A DNA stretch of 33,888 bases from Pseudomonas palmensis. GTDB taxonomy: Bacteria > Pseudomonadota > Gammaproteobacteria > Pseudomonadales > Pseudomonadaceae. Shown piece after piece: positions 22,700-33,600 of this stretch. Both the position numbers and the translations under genes were made by a program. How positions within the stretch are numbered: the stretch's first letter is position 1; each line of letters begins with the position of its first letter. The notes beneath the pieces are model-generated. The model did no database searches and was not told the origin of the DNA. It saw only the letters and a program-made list of their open reading frames with translations. The stretch lies in NCBI RefSeq assembly GCF_017848315.1, contig NZ_JAFKEC010000062.1, forward strand, positions 1-33,888, read 5' to 3'.

Positions 22700-25600
22700 A
22701 GGTTGGGTCCTTTTTTTTTAGGGTGGGTGAGGCTCGACAGAAACTGCGCAGTGCGCGTATCGCCCAGGTGCCGGTTGTGTTCGGCGCAGTCCTGCAGCAC
22801 GCCGTCCACGCCCCGGGCCAGGGCCCGGCGCAGGTTGGCGACCATCAGGTCGATGCTGTCGCGGTCGATGTTCAGCGGCGGCAGGTAGCGCAGGCAGTGG
22901 TTGTGGATCGGGCACACGGCTGCCGCCACCCCGCCTTCGGGGTCGCGCAGCAGGCTGCCCCACAGCAGGTAGCCGAAGCTGCGCTCGACAAACGCCGGGG
23001 TGCCGGCCAGCTCCAGCTCCACCGTCAGCAGCAGGCCCTCGGCGCGCACTGCGCGAATCAGCGGGAACGCCCGTTGCAGCTCCAGCAGGCGCTGGTGGAA
23101 GTACTCCCCCTGCGTTCGCGCATGGGCCAGCGCACCCTCGCGCTCCAGTGCCTGCAGGCAGTTCAGCGCCAGGTGTGCGCTCAGCTGGCTGATGCCGCGC
23201 CCCTGCAGGTCGGCCACGCGCTGCGGTTGTCGCTGGGCGCCAGCGTGGGTCACGGCCTCGCTGCACAGCACCACGCCCATCGGCAGCAGGCTGTCGCACA
23301 GCGCGCTGCCCAGTGCCACGATATCCGGCTGCGGCACCTGTGCCTGGCTGTGCAGAAAGCGCCCGGTCATCAGGTTGGTCTGGGTTTCGTCGATGCCCAC
23401 CAGGTAGCCGCCGGCGTCGCGATGGCGCTCGATCATCGCGATCAGGTGGGGCGGTACCGGGCGCGAGGCATTGGCATCGACCTGGATCGTCTCGAACCAC
23501 ACCAGGGCGATTTCGCCGCTCAGCAGGTGGCCCTGCAACTGCGCCTCGGCGTCTTCGGCCAGCGGGTCGATGAACACGGTATGCGCATGCAGTGGCTCGA
23601 ACGGCGCGCGGAAGATATCGAAGCCCAGCGTGTGCGAGGCCGCGGCGCTGAGCATCGAGAACCCCAGCCCGCCGCTCAAGCACAGCAGTTTGTGACGTTC
23701 GCCCCTGGCCGCCAGCAGGCCGAGGGTCAGCGCGGCCTCCACGGCGGTGACGTTGCTGGAGGCCGGCAGCGCCATCGGCAGGCCGGTGTTGTGCTGCAGC
23801 AGGCCTTGCAGCTCGCCCCAGTAGTCGCGCCGGGTGTCGTGCTGGCGCGCGACCTGCTCGATCACATCCAGCGGGTTGAGGCCGCGCGGGCAGGTGCCCA
23901 CGTTGACAAAGCAGTCGATGATTTCCCGCGAGGGTTCGCCATCGTGCATCAGCCGTGAGCGCACCCCGCGAGCCTCGTGGAAGCGCCCATCGAAGCCGTG
24001 CATGCGGGCGATCTTCGCGTAACCGCGGTTGCCGTAGCACAGGTGCGCCTGGTAGGTCGCTTCGCTGCTGCTGGCGATGCGGCGCAGTTCGCGTTGTTCA
24101 TCCACGCTCAGCCCGGCGGCGAACTGCGCCATCAGGTGTTCGAAGGCCAGCTTGAACGGCAGGCCGAAGTTGCTCATCACATGGCGCACATAGCTTTCGT
24201 TGGGCGTCATCAGCCACGGGTTCTTCACCCGTTCATGTACCAGGCAGGCGCCCAGCGGCGCCTGGAACCCGCTTAGGCCCTCGCCCAGCACGATCAGGTC
24301 GGGGCTTTCGCACAACGCCAGCAACGGCCAGTGCCCGGCCTGCCGGGCAGGCTCCACCACCAGGCTGAGAATGCCGCTGCCGGCCAGCTCGCGCAGCCAG
24401 GCATCGCAGGCCTCGGCGTTGGCGTCGGCGGCCTGGATGCAGGCCACCGCCGCCAGTTGCTCGGGCCCATGCTGGCGCTGGTAGGCCAGCGCCTGGGCAA
24501 GGCTCGCCACCACCCGGATGCCGGGTACCAGCGCACTGGCATCGGCGCGCTGCAGCGGGTTGAAGTAGCGCGCCCAGTAGCCGCTGTCGTCGATCAGCAG
24601 CAGTTCGCCCTGGCCGTCGGGGGTGCGGTTGCGTGCATGGTGGCGGGCCAGGCGCAGGGCCGCATCCAGGGCTTCCTCCAGCGAAGTCATGAAGTAGCTG
24701 CGGTAATCGGCAGGCTCGCGCTTGCCGCGCTTGGCCAGGTGATTGAGCAGCAGGGCGGTCTGCGCGGCGGGCGCCGACAGGATCGCGCAGTGGCCCTGTT
24801 CGCCCTGGCGCACGTAGTCTTCCAGCGTCTGCAGGGTGTGCGCGGTGGCCGGCTGAAACACCGGGGGCACGGGGCGCCGGGCCGGGCCTTCGGGGGTTGG
24901 CAGGTTGTGCAGAAACTCCAGCAGCAACTGGTTGTAGCGTTGGTGATGGGTAAAGCCCAGCAGGTGCCCGGCGCCCTGCACCTCGATCAGTTCGGCATGC
25001 GGCACGGCGTTGGCGATCAGCGCCGAATAGGCCGGCGGCTGATAGGCATCGTCGCTGGCGCAGATGATCCTGCACGGGCAGTGCAGGTTGCCCAACTGCG
25101 GGCGCAGGTCGAAGTCGCCGATCACCTGCTGGTAGGCCGGCAGCGCTGCCATGTTCCAGCCGCGGTTGAGGGTCATGAAGCGCGGGCTTTTCTGCAGCTC
25201 GCCCATCAGTACCGGGAAGTTCGACGCGCCTTCGCTGAACGGCGAACTGACGCTGATGCACAGCCCTGCGCAGCGGTGCGGGTGGGCCAGGGCAAAGGCC
25301 TGGGCCAGCACGCCGCCGAACGAATAGCCGATCACCGGCAGCGGCTGGTCGATACCCAGCTGATCCAGCAGCACCACGATATCGGCCACCAGGTGCGCAA
25401 TGTCGAACGCGGGCGGCAGCTCGGCCTCGCCGCAGCCGGGCAGGTGCAGCATGATCAACCGGTGCCCGCGCCCCAGCGCCTGCAGTTGCAGGCGCCACAT
25501 CACGTCGTACTGCATCACCAGCCCGCCCAGCATCAGCACCGGCGTGCCGCTGCCATAGGTCGCGCATTCCAGGCGCGGCGCGCCGGGTCGGTGGATCTGC

Positions 25601-26232
25601 ACCCGCGTGGCCTGCTGGCACAGGCTGAACTGTTCGTCGAGCAGGGCCTGGCTGGGCTCGTACTCGTTGCTCACTCGCGTGCCCTGGACCACCGCCGGGG
25701 CAGCGGGGGCGAGGTGCTCATAGCGTTGCCACAGCGCCTCGATGCTCAAGGGGCCTTGCGTAGCGGGTGTGGCCACTGCGCCGGCAGCCACGGGCGCAAC
25801 CACCTGCGCCATCGGTGGCGCCGCAGCCACAACCGGTGCGGGGGCGGGCAAGGGCGCACTGTCACCGTAATGCTCGAGCAACTGCCCGTGATGGTTGGCC
25901 AGCAGGTAGCCGCAGAAACTCTGCAGGTTCTGGAATTCGAAGAACACCGTCGGTGGCACGCTGATGCCGAAGCGCTGGGTGAACAGCGTGCCGATTTCGG
26001 TGGAGGCGATGGAGTCCAGGCCATAGTCCATCAATGCACGCGTGGGCGAAAAGTCCGCCGGGTCGATCTTCAGCACGCCCAGCAGCAGATCGCGCAGGTC
26101 CTCCAGCAGGCGCTGCTCCAGCGGCGGCGCGGCGCCGGCATCCAGGCTGTCGAGCAGCAGCAGCGCCTGGCGCGCACTCAGCGCGCCGGCATCCGGGTCG
26201 CCCGTCAGGGGCAGGTGGGTCGGTTGGTTCAT
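22696..26232 (-). CDS. ACP - alpha/beta-hydrolase - two aminotransferase-like domains, multidomain protein
   Basis: A 1178-residue protein. Residues 40-112 are an ACP with S74 (YGLDSIAS). An alanine/proline/valine linker (125-160) follows. Residues 225-442 are an alpha/beta-hydrolase with S304 (GYSFGG), D394/D395 and H423 (GAGHLLG), a complete triad that could cleave or transfer the ACP-bound chain. Residues 460-700 resemble part of a class III (ornithine/GSA-type) aminotransferase, ending SPDLIVLGEGLSGFQAPLGA. Residues 720-1130 are a second, fuller one, with GIDETQT (D948) and DIVALGSALCDSLLPMG. In both, the PLP lysine position of the LGK motif is occupied, by E651 and S976. Neither can form the usual internal aldimine. 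The last codons include an A9 tract. Confidence 0.85.
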   Translation of the reverse strand: MNQPTHLPLTGDPDAGALSARQALLLLDSLDAGAAPPLEQRLLEDLRDLLLGVLKIDPADFSPTRALMDYGLDSIASTEIGTLFTQRFGISVPPTVFFEFQNLQSFCGYLLANHHGQLLEHYGDSAPLPAPAPVVAAAPPMAQVVAPVAAGAVATPATQGPLSIEALWQRYEHLAPAAPAVVQGTRVSNEYEPSQALLDEQFSLCQQATRVQIHRPGAPRLECATYGSGTPVLMLGGLVMQYDVMWRLQLQALGRGHRLIMLHLPGCGEAELPPAFDIAHLVADIVVLLDQLGIDQPLPVIGYSFGGVLAQAFALAHPHRCAGLCISVSSPFSEGASNFPVLMGELQKSPRFMTLNRGWNMAALPAYQQVIGDFDLRPQLGNLHCPCRIICASDDAYQPPAYSALIANAVPHAELIEVQGAGHLLGFTHHQRYNQLLLEFLHNLPTPEGPARRPVPPVFQPATAHTLQTLEDYVRQGEQGHCAILSAPAAQTALLLNHLAKRGKREPADYRSYFMTSLEEALDAALRLARHHARNRTPDGQGELLLIDDSGYWARYFNPLQRADASALVPGIRVVASLAQALAYQRQHGPEQLAAVACIQAADANAEACDAWLRELAGSGILSLVVEPARQAGHWPLLALCESPDLIVLGEGLSGFQAPLGACLVHERVKNPWLMTPNESYVRHVMSNFGLPFKLAFEHLMAQFAAGLSVDEQRELRRIASSSEATYQAHLCYGNRGYAKIARMHGFDGRFHEARGVRSRLMHDGEPSREIIDCFVNVGTCPRGLNPLDVIEQVARQHDTRRDYWGELQGLLQHNTGLPMALPASSNVTAVEAALTLGLLAARGERHKLLCLSGGLGFSMLSAAASHTLGFDIFRAPFEPLHAHTVFIDPLAEDAEAQLQGHLLSGEIALVWFETIQVDANASRPVPPHLIAMIERHRDAGGYLVGIDETQTNLMTGRFLHSQAQVPQPDIVALGSALCDSLLPMGVVLCSEAVTHAGAQRQPQRVADLQGRGISQLSAHLALNCLQALEREGALAHARTQGEYFHQRLLELQRAFPLIRAVRAEGLLLTVELELAGTPAFVERSFGYLLWGSLLRDPEGGVAAAVCPIHNHCLRYLPPLNIDRDSIDLMVANLRRALARGVDGVLQDCAEHNRHLGDTRTAQFLSSLTHPKKKGPNL
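22711..22719 (-). promoter_or_regulatory. A9 homopolymer, possible frameshift or slippage site
   Basis: On the coding strand CCT-AAA-AAA-AAA-GGA lies five codons before the stop of the 1178-residue gene. Stepping back one base here places the ribosome in the frame of the next gene (AGG-ACC-CAA-CCT-GTG-ACT), with no stop between. A -1 shift, or an extra A added by slippage, would give a single fused protein. No stimulatory structure was identified. Confidence 0.35.
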
Positions 26233-26260
26233 GGTCGGTTCCCCGGCGTGTCGTCGATGG

Positions 26261-27577
26261 TCAGGCGCTACGCGCCAAGGGTGGCGAGGGCTGCAGCCGC
26301 GCGGTCAGAAAGTTCACGGCCCGGATGAACTTCCACAGGTCCACTTCGTGGGCGTGGCGCTGGGTCTGCATGAAGCGCTGCTGGCCCAGGTCGAGCAGCT
26401 GCGGCTGACGCTTGATCTGCTGCACGGTGTGCCAGGCCGGGCTGCGCAGGGCACGGGCCTGCAGGTAGGCGGCCACGAAGCGCCCGGTCATGTTGGCCAG
26501 GTTGCCGATGCCCGACGGCGTGTTGAGGTAGCCGACGAACACCAGGTCGTCGTGCTCGGCCGGCAGCATGCGCAAAAACAGCGAGTCGAAATCGCGCTGC
26601 CAGTCGAAGGTCTGCAGCGGCAGAAACGGCAGGTCGATGCCGTAGCCGGTGGCCCATACGATCAGATCGATGGTGGCCACGCTGGCGTCGCAAAAGTGCA
26701 CCTGCTGGCCGTCGAAATGGCTGATGTCGGGCTTGGCCTGCACATCGCCATGGCCGATGTAGTAGAGAATCTGCGAGTTGAGAATGGGGTGGCATTCGCG
26801 AATGCCGTGGTCCGGTGCGGGCAGGCCATAGTCGCGCCCGTCATAGCCGGCGAACTTGAAGCTGCGCTCCACGTGCGCCCAGTATTCGTCCTCGTCGGCA
26901 AATTTCGGCGCCTGGTCCATCAGCCATTCCTGGGTCGGCTGGCCATCGATGAACTTGGGCATGTAGTGGTAGCCGCGCCGGGTCGAGTGCAGCGCCAGGC
27001 TGGCGGTTTGCGCGGCGTCCACGGCAATGTCGCAACCGGAGTTGCCGCCACCCACCACCAGCACGCGCTTGCCGCGAAACTGTGCCGAGCTGCGGTACGC
27101 GCTGGCATGCAGGGTCTGCCCGCTGAAGGTGCCGGGGTACTGCGGCACCTTGGGCGTGCCGAGCAGGCCGTTGCATACCACCACCGCCTCGTAGCGGGCC
27201 TGGCGCCCGTCGTCGAAGCTCAGCAGCCAGCCGTCGGCGGTCTTGTCCATGTGGGTGACGCGGGTGTTGAAGCGGGTGTGCTGCTGCAGCTGGCAATGCT
27301 CGGCCAGTTGCGTCAGGTAGTCGAACACCTGGGTGTGCCGCGGGTAGTCCGGGTAGTGCTCGGGCATCGGGAAGTCGGCGAACTGGGTGTTGCGCTTGGA
27401 GCTGATCAGGTGCACTGCTTCATACATTTTCGAGGCCGGGCCGTCGGGCTGCCAGTTGCCGCCGAAACGCGCGGTGGCCTCGATGATCTCGAAGGCCAGG
27501 CCCACTTCGCCGAGGGCCTTTGCCACGCCCAGGCCACTGGCCCCGGCGCCGATGATGGCGATAGTCGGCTGCTGCAT
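26261..27577 (-). CDS. Class B flavin-dependent monooxygenase (FMO type), 2
   Basis: A 438-residue flavoprotein. FAD motif IIGAGASGLG (8-17), NADPH motif VVGGGNSGCD (174-183) and, between them, FSGQTLHASAY (151-161), which fits the FxGxxxHxxxY signature of flavin monooxygenases exactly. SSKRNTQFADFPMP near residue 60 is also family-typical. It is better conserved than the other monooxygenase in the operon (21209-22699), so the two probably act on different steps or form a pair. ATG 27577 has AGGGAG upstream. It lies 34 bases after the large PKS gene and 28 bases before the hydrolase/aminotransferase-like gene. Confidence 0.9.
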   Translation of the reverse strand: MQQPTIAIIGAGASGLGVAKALGEVGLAFEIIEATARFGGNWQPDGPASKMYEAVHLISSKRNTQFADFPMPEHYPDYPRHTQVFDYLTQLAEHCQLQQHTRFNTRVTHMDKTADGWLLSFDDGRQARYEAVVVCNGLLGTPKVPQYPGTFSGQTLHASAYRSSAQFRGKRVLVVGGGNSGCDIAVDAAQTASLALHSTRRGYHYMPKFIDGQPTQEWLMDQAPKFADEDEYWAHVERSFKFAGYDGRDYGLPAPDHGIRECHPILNSQILYYIGHGDVQAKPDISHFDGQQVHFCDASVATIDLIVWATGYGIDLPFLPLQTFDWQRDFDSLFLRMLPAEHDDLVFVGYLNTPSGIGNLANMTGRFVAAYLQARALRSPAWHTVQQIKRQPQLLDLGQQRFMQTQRHAHEVDLWKFIRAVNFLTARLQPSPPLARSA

Positions 27578-27611
27578 TGCATCACTCCCTTGAAGGTGGA
27601 AACAGGCGAAT

Positions 27612-30600
27612 TCAGAGCATCGAGCGCAGCAGGTCGCGGGCCTGTTGCTGGCTGATTTCCCGACGGGCCAGGCGGTCGAGAATGTCTTGTGGCGTCAACG
27701 CGGGCGCAGCGTGCGGTGGCGCCGGCAGCGGTGGGCTGCTCACCGTGGGCGGCGTACTGATCCAGTAGCGACGACGCAAGAATTCATAGCCGGGCAGCGG
27801 CACCTTTCGCCACGCCTGGGTCGCCGCTGGCGGCGTCGCGGGCAGGTGCGCATCGAGCCAGGTGCGGGCCAGCGCCGCACACTCGGGCGCAGGGGCCGGG
27901 CCACTGAGCAGCACCCGTGCTTCGTCGCCCGGCGGGCTCATCAACCATTCGCTCAACTGCCGGCGCAGCGCGTCGAAGTCGTCGGCCACCACGGCCAACC
28001 GTGCTTGCTCGAACGCCTGGCGCCCGTGCAGCAGGGTGCTGGCGACGTCCCGCGTGGTGAAGCAGCGCAGGCCCAGGTAGTGCTCGGGGTGCTGCGGTGC
28101 CAGGGCGTGTTCATGCTCCAGGCAGTCGACAAAGCGCTGCAGGTAGCTGCGCAGTTGCCCGGCGCTGTGTGCGCTGAATACAAAGGCCTGGGGGCCGGTG
28201 GGCGCGGGTGGCGCTTGCAGCGGGGCGTCCTCGATCAGCACATGGGCATTGGCGCCGCCGGCCCCGAACGAACTGATGGCGGCCACCCGTGGCAGGCCAT
28301 CCGCAGGGTCCGGCCAGTCGGCCAGGCGCTGCTGCACCACGAAGGGCGTGTTGCTGAAATCGATGTTCGGGTTCAGCGGCTGGGCATGGATGGACGGCGC
28401 CAGTTGCCGGTGCTTGAACTGCAGCAGCACCTTGGTCAACGCGGCCATGCCGGCGGCCGATTCCAGGTGGCCGATATTGGCCTTGATCGAGCCGATGGGG
28501 CAGCGCCACTCGCTGGGTACCTGGGCGGCCAGGGCCTTGCCCAGGCCACGGATCTCGATCGGGTCGCCCAGGCTGGTGCCGGTGCCGTGGGCCTCGATAT
28601 AGCCCAGCCTGGCGGCGGGCAGGCCCGAGCGCTGCAGGGCGCGGCCGATCACCTGGGCCTGCGATTCGGCGTTGGGCACGGTATAGCCCGAGGTGCGCCC
28701 GCCATGGTTGAGCTCGCTGCCACGGATCACCCCGTACACGTGGTCGCCGTCGCGCAGGGCCTGGGCCAGCGGCTTGAGCAGCACCACGCCCACGCCTTCA
28801 CCCGGCACGTAGCCGTCGCCGCCGGCGCCGAAGCTGCGGCACTGGCCCTGGGTGGAGGCGAAGTTCAGCTCGCACAGCATGCGGTACTTGTATGGGTGCA
28901 GCGACAGGTTCACCCCGCCGGCCAGGGCCAGCTCGCAACTGCCGCTGCGAATCAGGTCGCAGGCCAGGTGCAGGCTGGTGAGCGACGACGAACACATGCT
29001 GTCGACGGCGAACGAGGGGCCTTCAAGGTCCAGGCAGAACGACACGCGGTTGGCGATCGAGGCATACGAGGAGTTGGTCAGGGTCACCGGCCGCGCGGGC
29101 CAGCTCGACGCACCATAGAACTGGTACTCGCCGTACATCACCCCCGCGACCACCCCCACGCGGCGTCGCTCGACGCCCGGCTGGCGCGGCCCGCACAGGC
29201 TCTGCGGGGTATAGCCGGCGTCTTCCACGGCATGCCAGGCGGTTTGCAGAAACAGGCGCTCCTGCGGGTCCATGCGCTCGGCGTCGCGCGGCGAGATGCC
29301 GAAGAACAGCGGGTCGAAACAGTCGAAATCATCCACCAGGCCGCCCCAGCGCGCATACAGCTGGTCGTCGCCGCCCGGTTGCTCCCAGCGCGAGGTCACT
29401 TCGCTGATCAGGTCATCGCCGGCCGCCAGGTGCTGCCACAGCGCCTGGGCATCGCGTGCGCCGGGGTAGCGCCCGGCCAGGCCGATGATCGCGATGTCCT
29501 GGCGTTGGGTGTCGGCAGTGCCCTGCGTGACCACCGACAGCGCGGGTGCTGGCGGCTTGACCACCACGGGGCCCGGTGCCAGCCGGGCGACTTCGGCCGG
29601 GTGCTCGTTGCCGAGCAGGGCGGCCAGCTCGCGCAGGCTGCGCACTTCGAACAGCACGGTCTTCGACAGGGTGGGGAAGTGCTGTTCAAGCCGGCCGTTG
29701 AGTTCCATCACCAGGATCGAGTCCAGGCCGAATACCTCCAGCGAGGTGTCGGGGTCGACCTTGTCCAGCGGCGTGGCCGTCACCTCGGCCAGTTGACGGG
29801 TGAGGTAGTCGAGCAGGCAGGGCGCGTCGCTGGCCGCCTGCGGCGCGACCTGCACGGGCGGGGCAGGCGGCGCCTCGATGCCGAACAACCGTGCAACCGC
29901 GTCGCGCTTGCCGCACACCGGGATCAACACCGCTTGCGCCAAGGCGAGGCAGCGCAGGAACGTGGCCACCCCCTGATCGCTCGGCAACAGGGCCAGGCCA
30001 TGGCGAGCCAGCCATTGGCGCACCGGCGCCGGGGCCTGCATGCCGTTGTCGGTCTGCCACAGTGGCCAGGCAATCGACAGCGAGCGGCCCTGGCGCTGGC
30101 CGCTGGCACAGCGCTGCTGGCGGGCCTGCACGAAGCGGTCGAGCCAGGCGTTGGCCAGCGCGTAGGCGCTCTGCCCGACATTGCCGTACACCCCGGCCAG
30201 CGACGAGCACACCATGAACAGTTTCAGCGGGTCATCGGCGGTGGCTGCATCCAGATGGCGGGCGGCCAGGGTCTTGCCCTGGAGTACGCTGGCGCGCTCC
30301 TGGGCAGGTTGCCGCAGGAAGAACCCGTCCTGCAGAACCCCGGCACAGTGAATCACCCCGTGGCAGGCGCCATAGCGCTGGCGAATGCTGGCCAGGGCAG
30401 TGTGCAACGAGTCGGCATCGGCGCAGTCGGCCTGCCAGTAGGCGGCATCGTCGGCGCCCAGGTGCGTGAGGCGCTGCAGCCATCGGGCAGCGTCTGCATC
30501 GAGGGCGCGACGGCCCAGCACGGCCAGGCGCAGGCCGCCGAGGCTCGCCAGCGCTTCACCCAGTGCACGGCCGACGGCCCCCAGCCCGCCGCTGATCACC

Positions 30601-33600
30601 AGCACATCGCCGGCGCTCAGTTGCGTCGGCGCTGTGCCGGCACCCGGGGTGACAAAGCGCAGGCTCGCCACGCGGCGTTGCCCTTCGCACAGCGATACCC
30701 GGTTGACACCGGGCTGCGCAGCCGCAAGCAGTTCGTGCGCCAGCGCTTCACGCTCTGCGCTGCCGGGCTGGCGGCTGGTTTCGATCAGGTTGGCGCTCAG
30801 GCTGGGGATCTCCTGCACCACCGAGCGCAGCAGCCCTTCAATGGCACTGACAGGGCCGGGGTGCAGCACGATCCGGGTATGCAGCGCGGGGGTGTTCTGG
30901 CCCTGGCACAGGTGGCGCAGCAGGTCTGCGGTGGCCAGGGCGGCGTCCAGCCCTTCGCCCAGGCCGGCGTCCTGGCTGCCGGTGCTGCGCAGGTCGATCA
31001 GCAGGCGTGCGGGTACTTGCTGCTGGCTGGTCAGCAGGCGCAGCAACAGGTCGATGTGGCGCGCATCGCCCAGGTCGGCCTCGACGGTGCGTGGTGAGGT
31101 GTAGTGGAACTGCTGCGCGGGTACCAGTCGCCAGGCGGCGTCACGCAGTTGCGCGGGTAACTGGGCGAAGGCTTGCGGGTCGTCGCACAGCAGCAGTGTG
31201 GTGGGCATCGGCCCGGGGGTGGCCGGGGCGGCGGGCTGGTGCTGCCAGTAGGGTTCGAGCAGATGCACGGCATGCTCGGGGTCGACGCGGTACTCGCGAA
31301 AGGCAAAGGCCTCGATGTCCATCAGCACCTGGCCGTCTGCATCGAACACCCGGAAGTCGTACAGGCGCATCTGGCTGCCCTGGGCAGCACGCGGGCGCAC
31401 GTGCACGAAGCAGCGCTCGGTCAAGGGCCGGTAGCCGTGCAGGGCCTGGCAGGCGTAGGGCACGAAGGTGGTGTCGATCTGTGCATTGCCTTGGGCGGCG
31501 GTGACGAAGGCGCTTTGCAGCACCGCATCGAGCAACGCCGGGTCCAGCGTGCTCAGCGGTTCGCCCTGGCGCTGCTCGGGGCGCCAGTGCAGTTCGGTAA
31601 GCGCCTGTTGCTCGCCCAGCCACGCGCCGGCAATGCAGCGCAGGGTGGGGCCGTAGGCGATGCCCAGGCGCTCGAGGGTGGGGTACAGCGCGTCGAGGGC
31701 CAGCGGTCGGGTGCACTCGCTGCGCACCTGCGCCAGGCTTGGCAGGCTGTCGGCGGGCACCTGCACGGCGCGGCACTCGCCACGAAAACTCGGGGTGGGG
31801 TCACTGGCCGGCAGCGGCTGGAACGCCAGGCGCACACCGTCGTGGGTGCGCTCGCTGCGGCATTCGATGCTGCGCTGCTGGCCGGGCTCGACGCGGATCG
31901 GGCTGGCCCAGGTCAGCTTGTGCAGGGTCAGCGGCAGGTCCAGGCCGTGGCGGCGCGCCTGGTTGCAGCACAAGTCGATGTAGGCGGCGGCGGGCAGCAC
32001 CGGCTGGCCCTGCACCACATGGTCGCGCAGAAAGAACTGGCCGGCATCCAGGTGCAGCTGGGTGCTGGCGTGGGGCGCGGCCGACGCCACACGCGGCACC
32101 CAGTAGCGGTCCCTGGCAAAGGGGTAGAGCGGCGCGGCCAGTGGGCTGGGCGGTTGCGGCCAGAAGCGGCCCCAGCGGGCGAGCGTGCCGTCTACCCAGG
32201 CGGCTGCCAGTTCATCGGGGGCGCTGGCGCTCAGCTCGCGCGTTGGTGTGCCGGGCAGCAGCCGGCCCTGATAGCCCCCCGGCATCGATTGCACGAAGCG
32301 CTCCAGGCCAGCCTGCAACTGCGTCAAGTCGGCAGCTACCAGCGCGAAGCGATGGTCGAACGCCGGGCGGCAGCATTGCAGGGTGTAGGCGAGCTGGTTG
32401 GCCGATGCGTCGGGGTGGCGTTGCAACCAGGCCAGCAGGGCGGCGGCCTGTTCGCGCACTTGCGCTTGGCTGCGCGCCGACAGCGGGTACACCGCCGGGC
32501 CCGTGCTGGCGCTCGACGGTGTGGGTTCGGGGGCCTGTTCGACAATCACATGGGCATTGGCGCCGCCAGCGCCGAACGAGCTGATGCCGGCGCGGCGCGG
32601 GCCGTTGTCGCTGGTCCAATCGCGCGTGTCACGCACGATCTGCAGGTGGCTGTGCTCTAGCCCGGCGTCGGGGTTCAGCACCCTGGCATGCAGCGACGGC
32701 GCCAGGCGCCGGTGCTGCAACTGGAGCACCACCTTGCTCAGCCCGGCCATGCCGGCGGCCGCTTCCAGGTGGCCGAAATTGGCCTTGATCGAGCCGACAT
32801 GGCAGGTCGCCGAGTGTTGCCCGCCCAGTGCCTGCCTGAGCCCTTGCAACTCGATGGGGTCGCCCAGGCGCGTGCCGGTGCCGTGGGCTTCGATGTAGCT
32901 GATGCTGGCGGCCGGTACCCTGGCATCGGCCAGCGCCCGCTCGATCAGCGCGGCCTGGGCACCGGCGCTGGGCACGGTGTAGCCGTTGGTGCGCCCGCTG
33001 TGGTTGATCGCACTGCCCTTGATCACTGCCAGTATCCGGTCGCCGTCGCGCCGGGCCACCTCGAGCGGCTTGAGCACCACGGCCGCAACCCCTTCACCGG
33101 GCACGAAGCCGTCCGCCTCGCTGCCGAACGCATGGCAACGTCCGGTGGGCGAGAGCATGTGCTGCTGGCACAACTGCACGTACTTGGCGGGGTGGGTATA
33201 GAGGTTGACCGCACCTACCAGCGCTGCCCGGCACTCGCCCTTGCGCAGGCTGTCGATGGCGCTGTGCAATGCCGTGAGCGATGACGAGCAGGCGGTGTCG
33301 ATGGCCAGGCTCGGCCCGCACAAGTCCAGGGCGAACGACACCCGGTTGGCCACCGACCACGGCAGGCCACTGGGGATCGCCGGTTGCCCGGCCTGCCACA
33401 GGGCAGGGCCGAGCAGGGGGTAGGTGTTGCTGGTGATCCCGACGAACACGCCGACATCCAGCGCACCCTGGGCGCCGCGCAGCAACTGGCCGCGCTCGCC
33501 CAGGTGGCCGCTGTCTTCCAGGGCATGCCAGGCGCATTCGAGAAACAGCCGCTCCTGCGGGTCGAGGCAGGCGGCTTCACGCGGGGCGATGGCGAAGAAC

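Noticed and set aside
22711..22719. T9 run as the tail of a terminator on the plus strand
   Set aside because: No GC-rich stem precedes it on the plus strand and it lies inside the minus-strand coding sequence.
27645..31097. Very long plus-strand open frame (1150 codons) opposite the large PKS, and similar long frames opposite the other biosynthetic genes
   Set aside because: They are antisense shadows of GC-rich genes: the minus-strand frames carry complete enzyme motifs, while the plus-strand translations are rich in H, Q, R and G with no recognisable domain.
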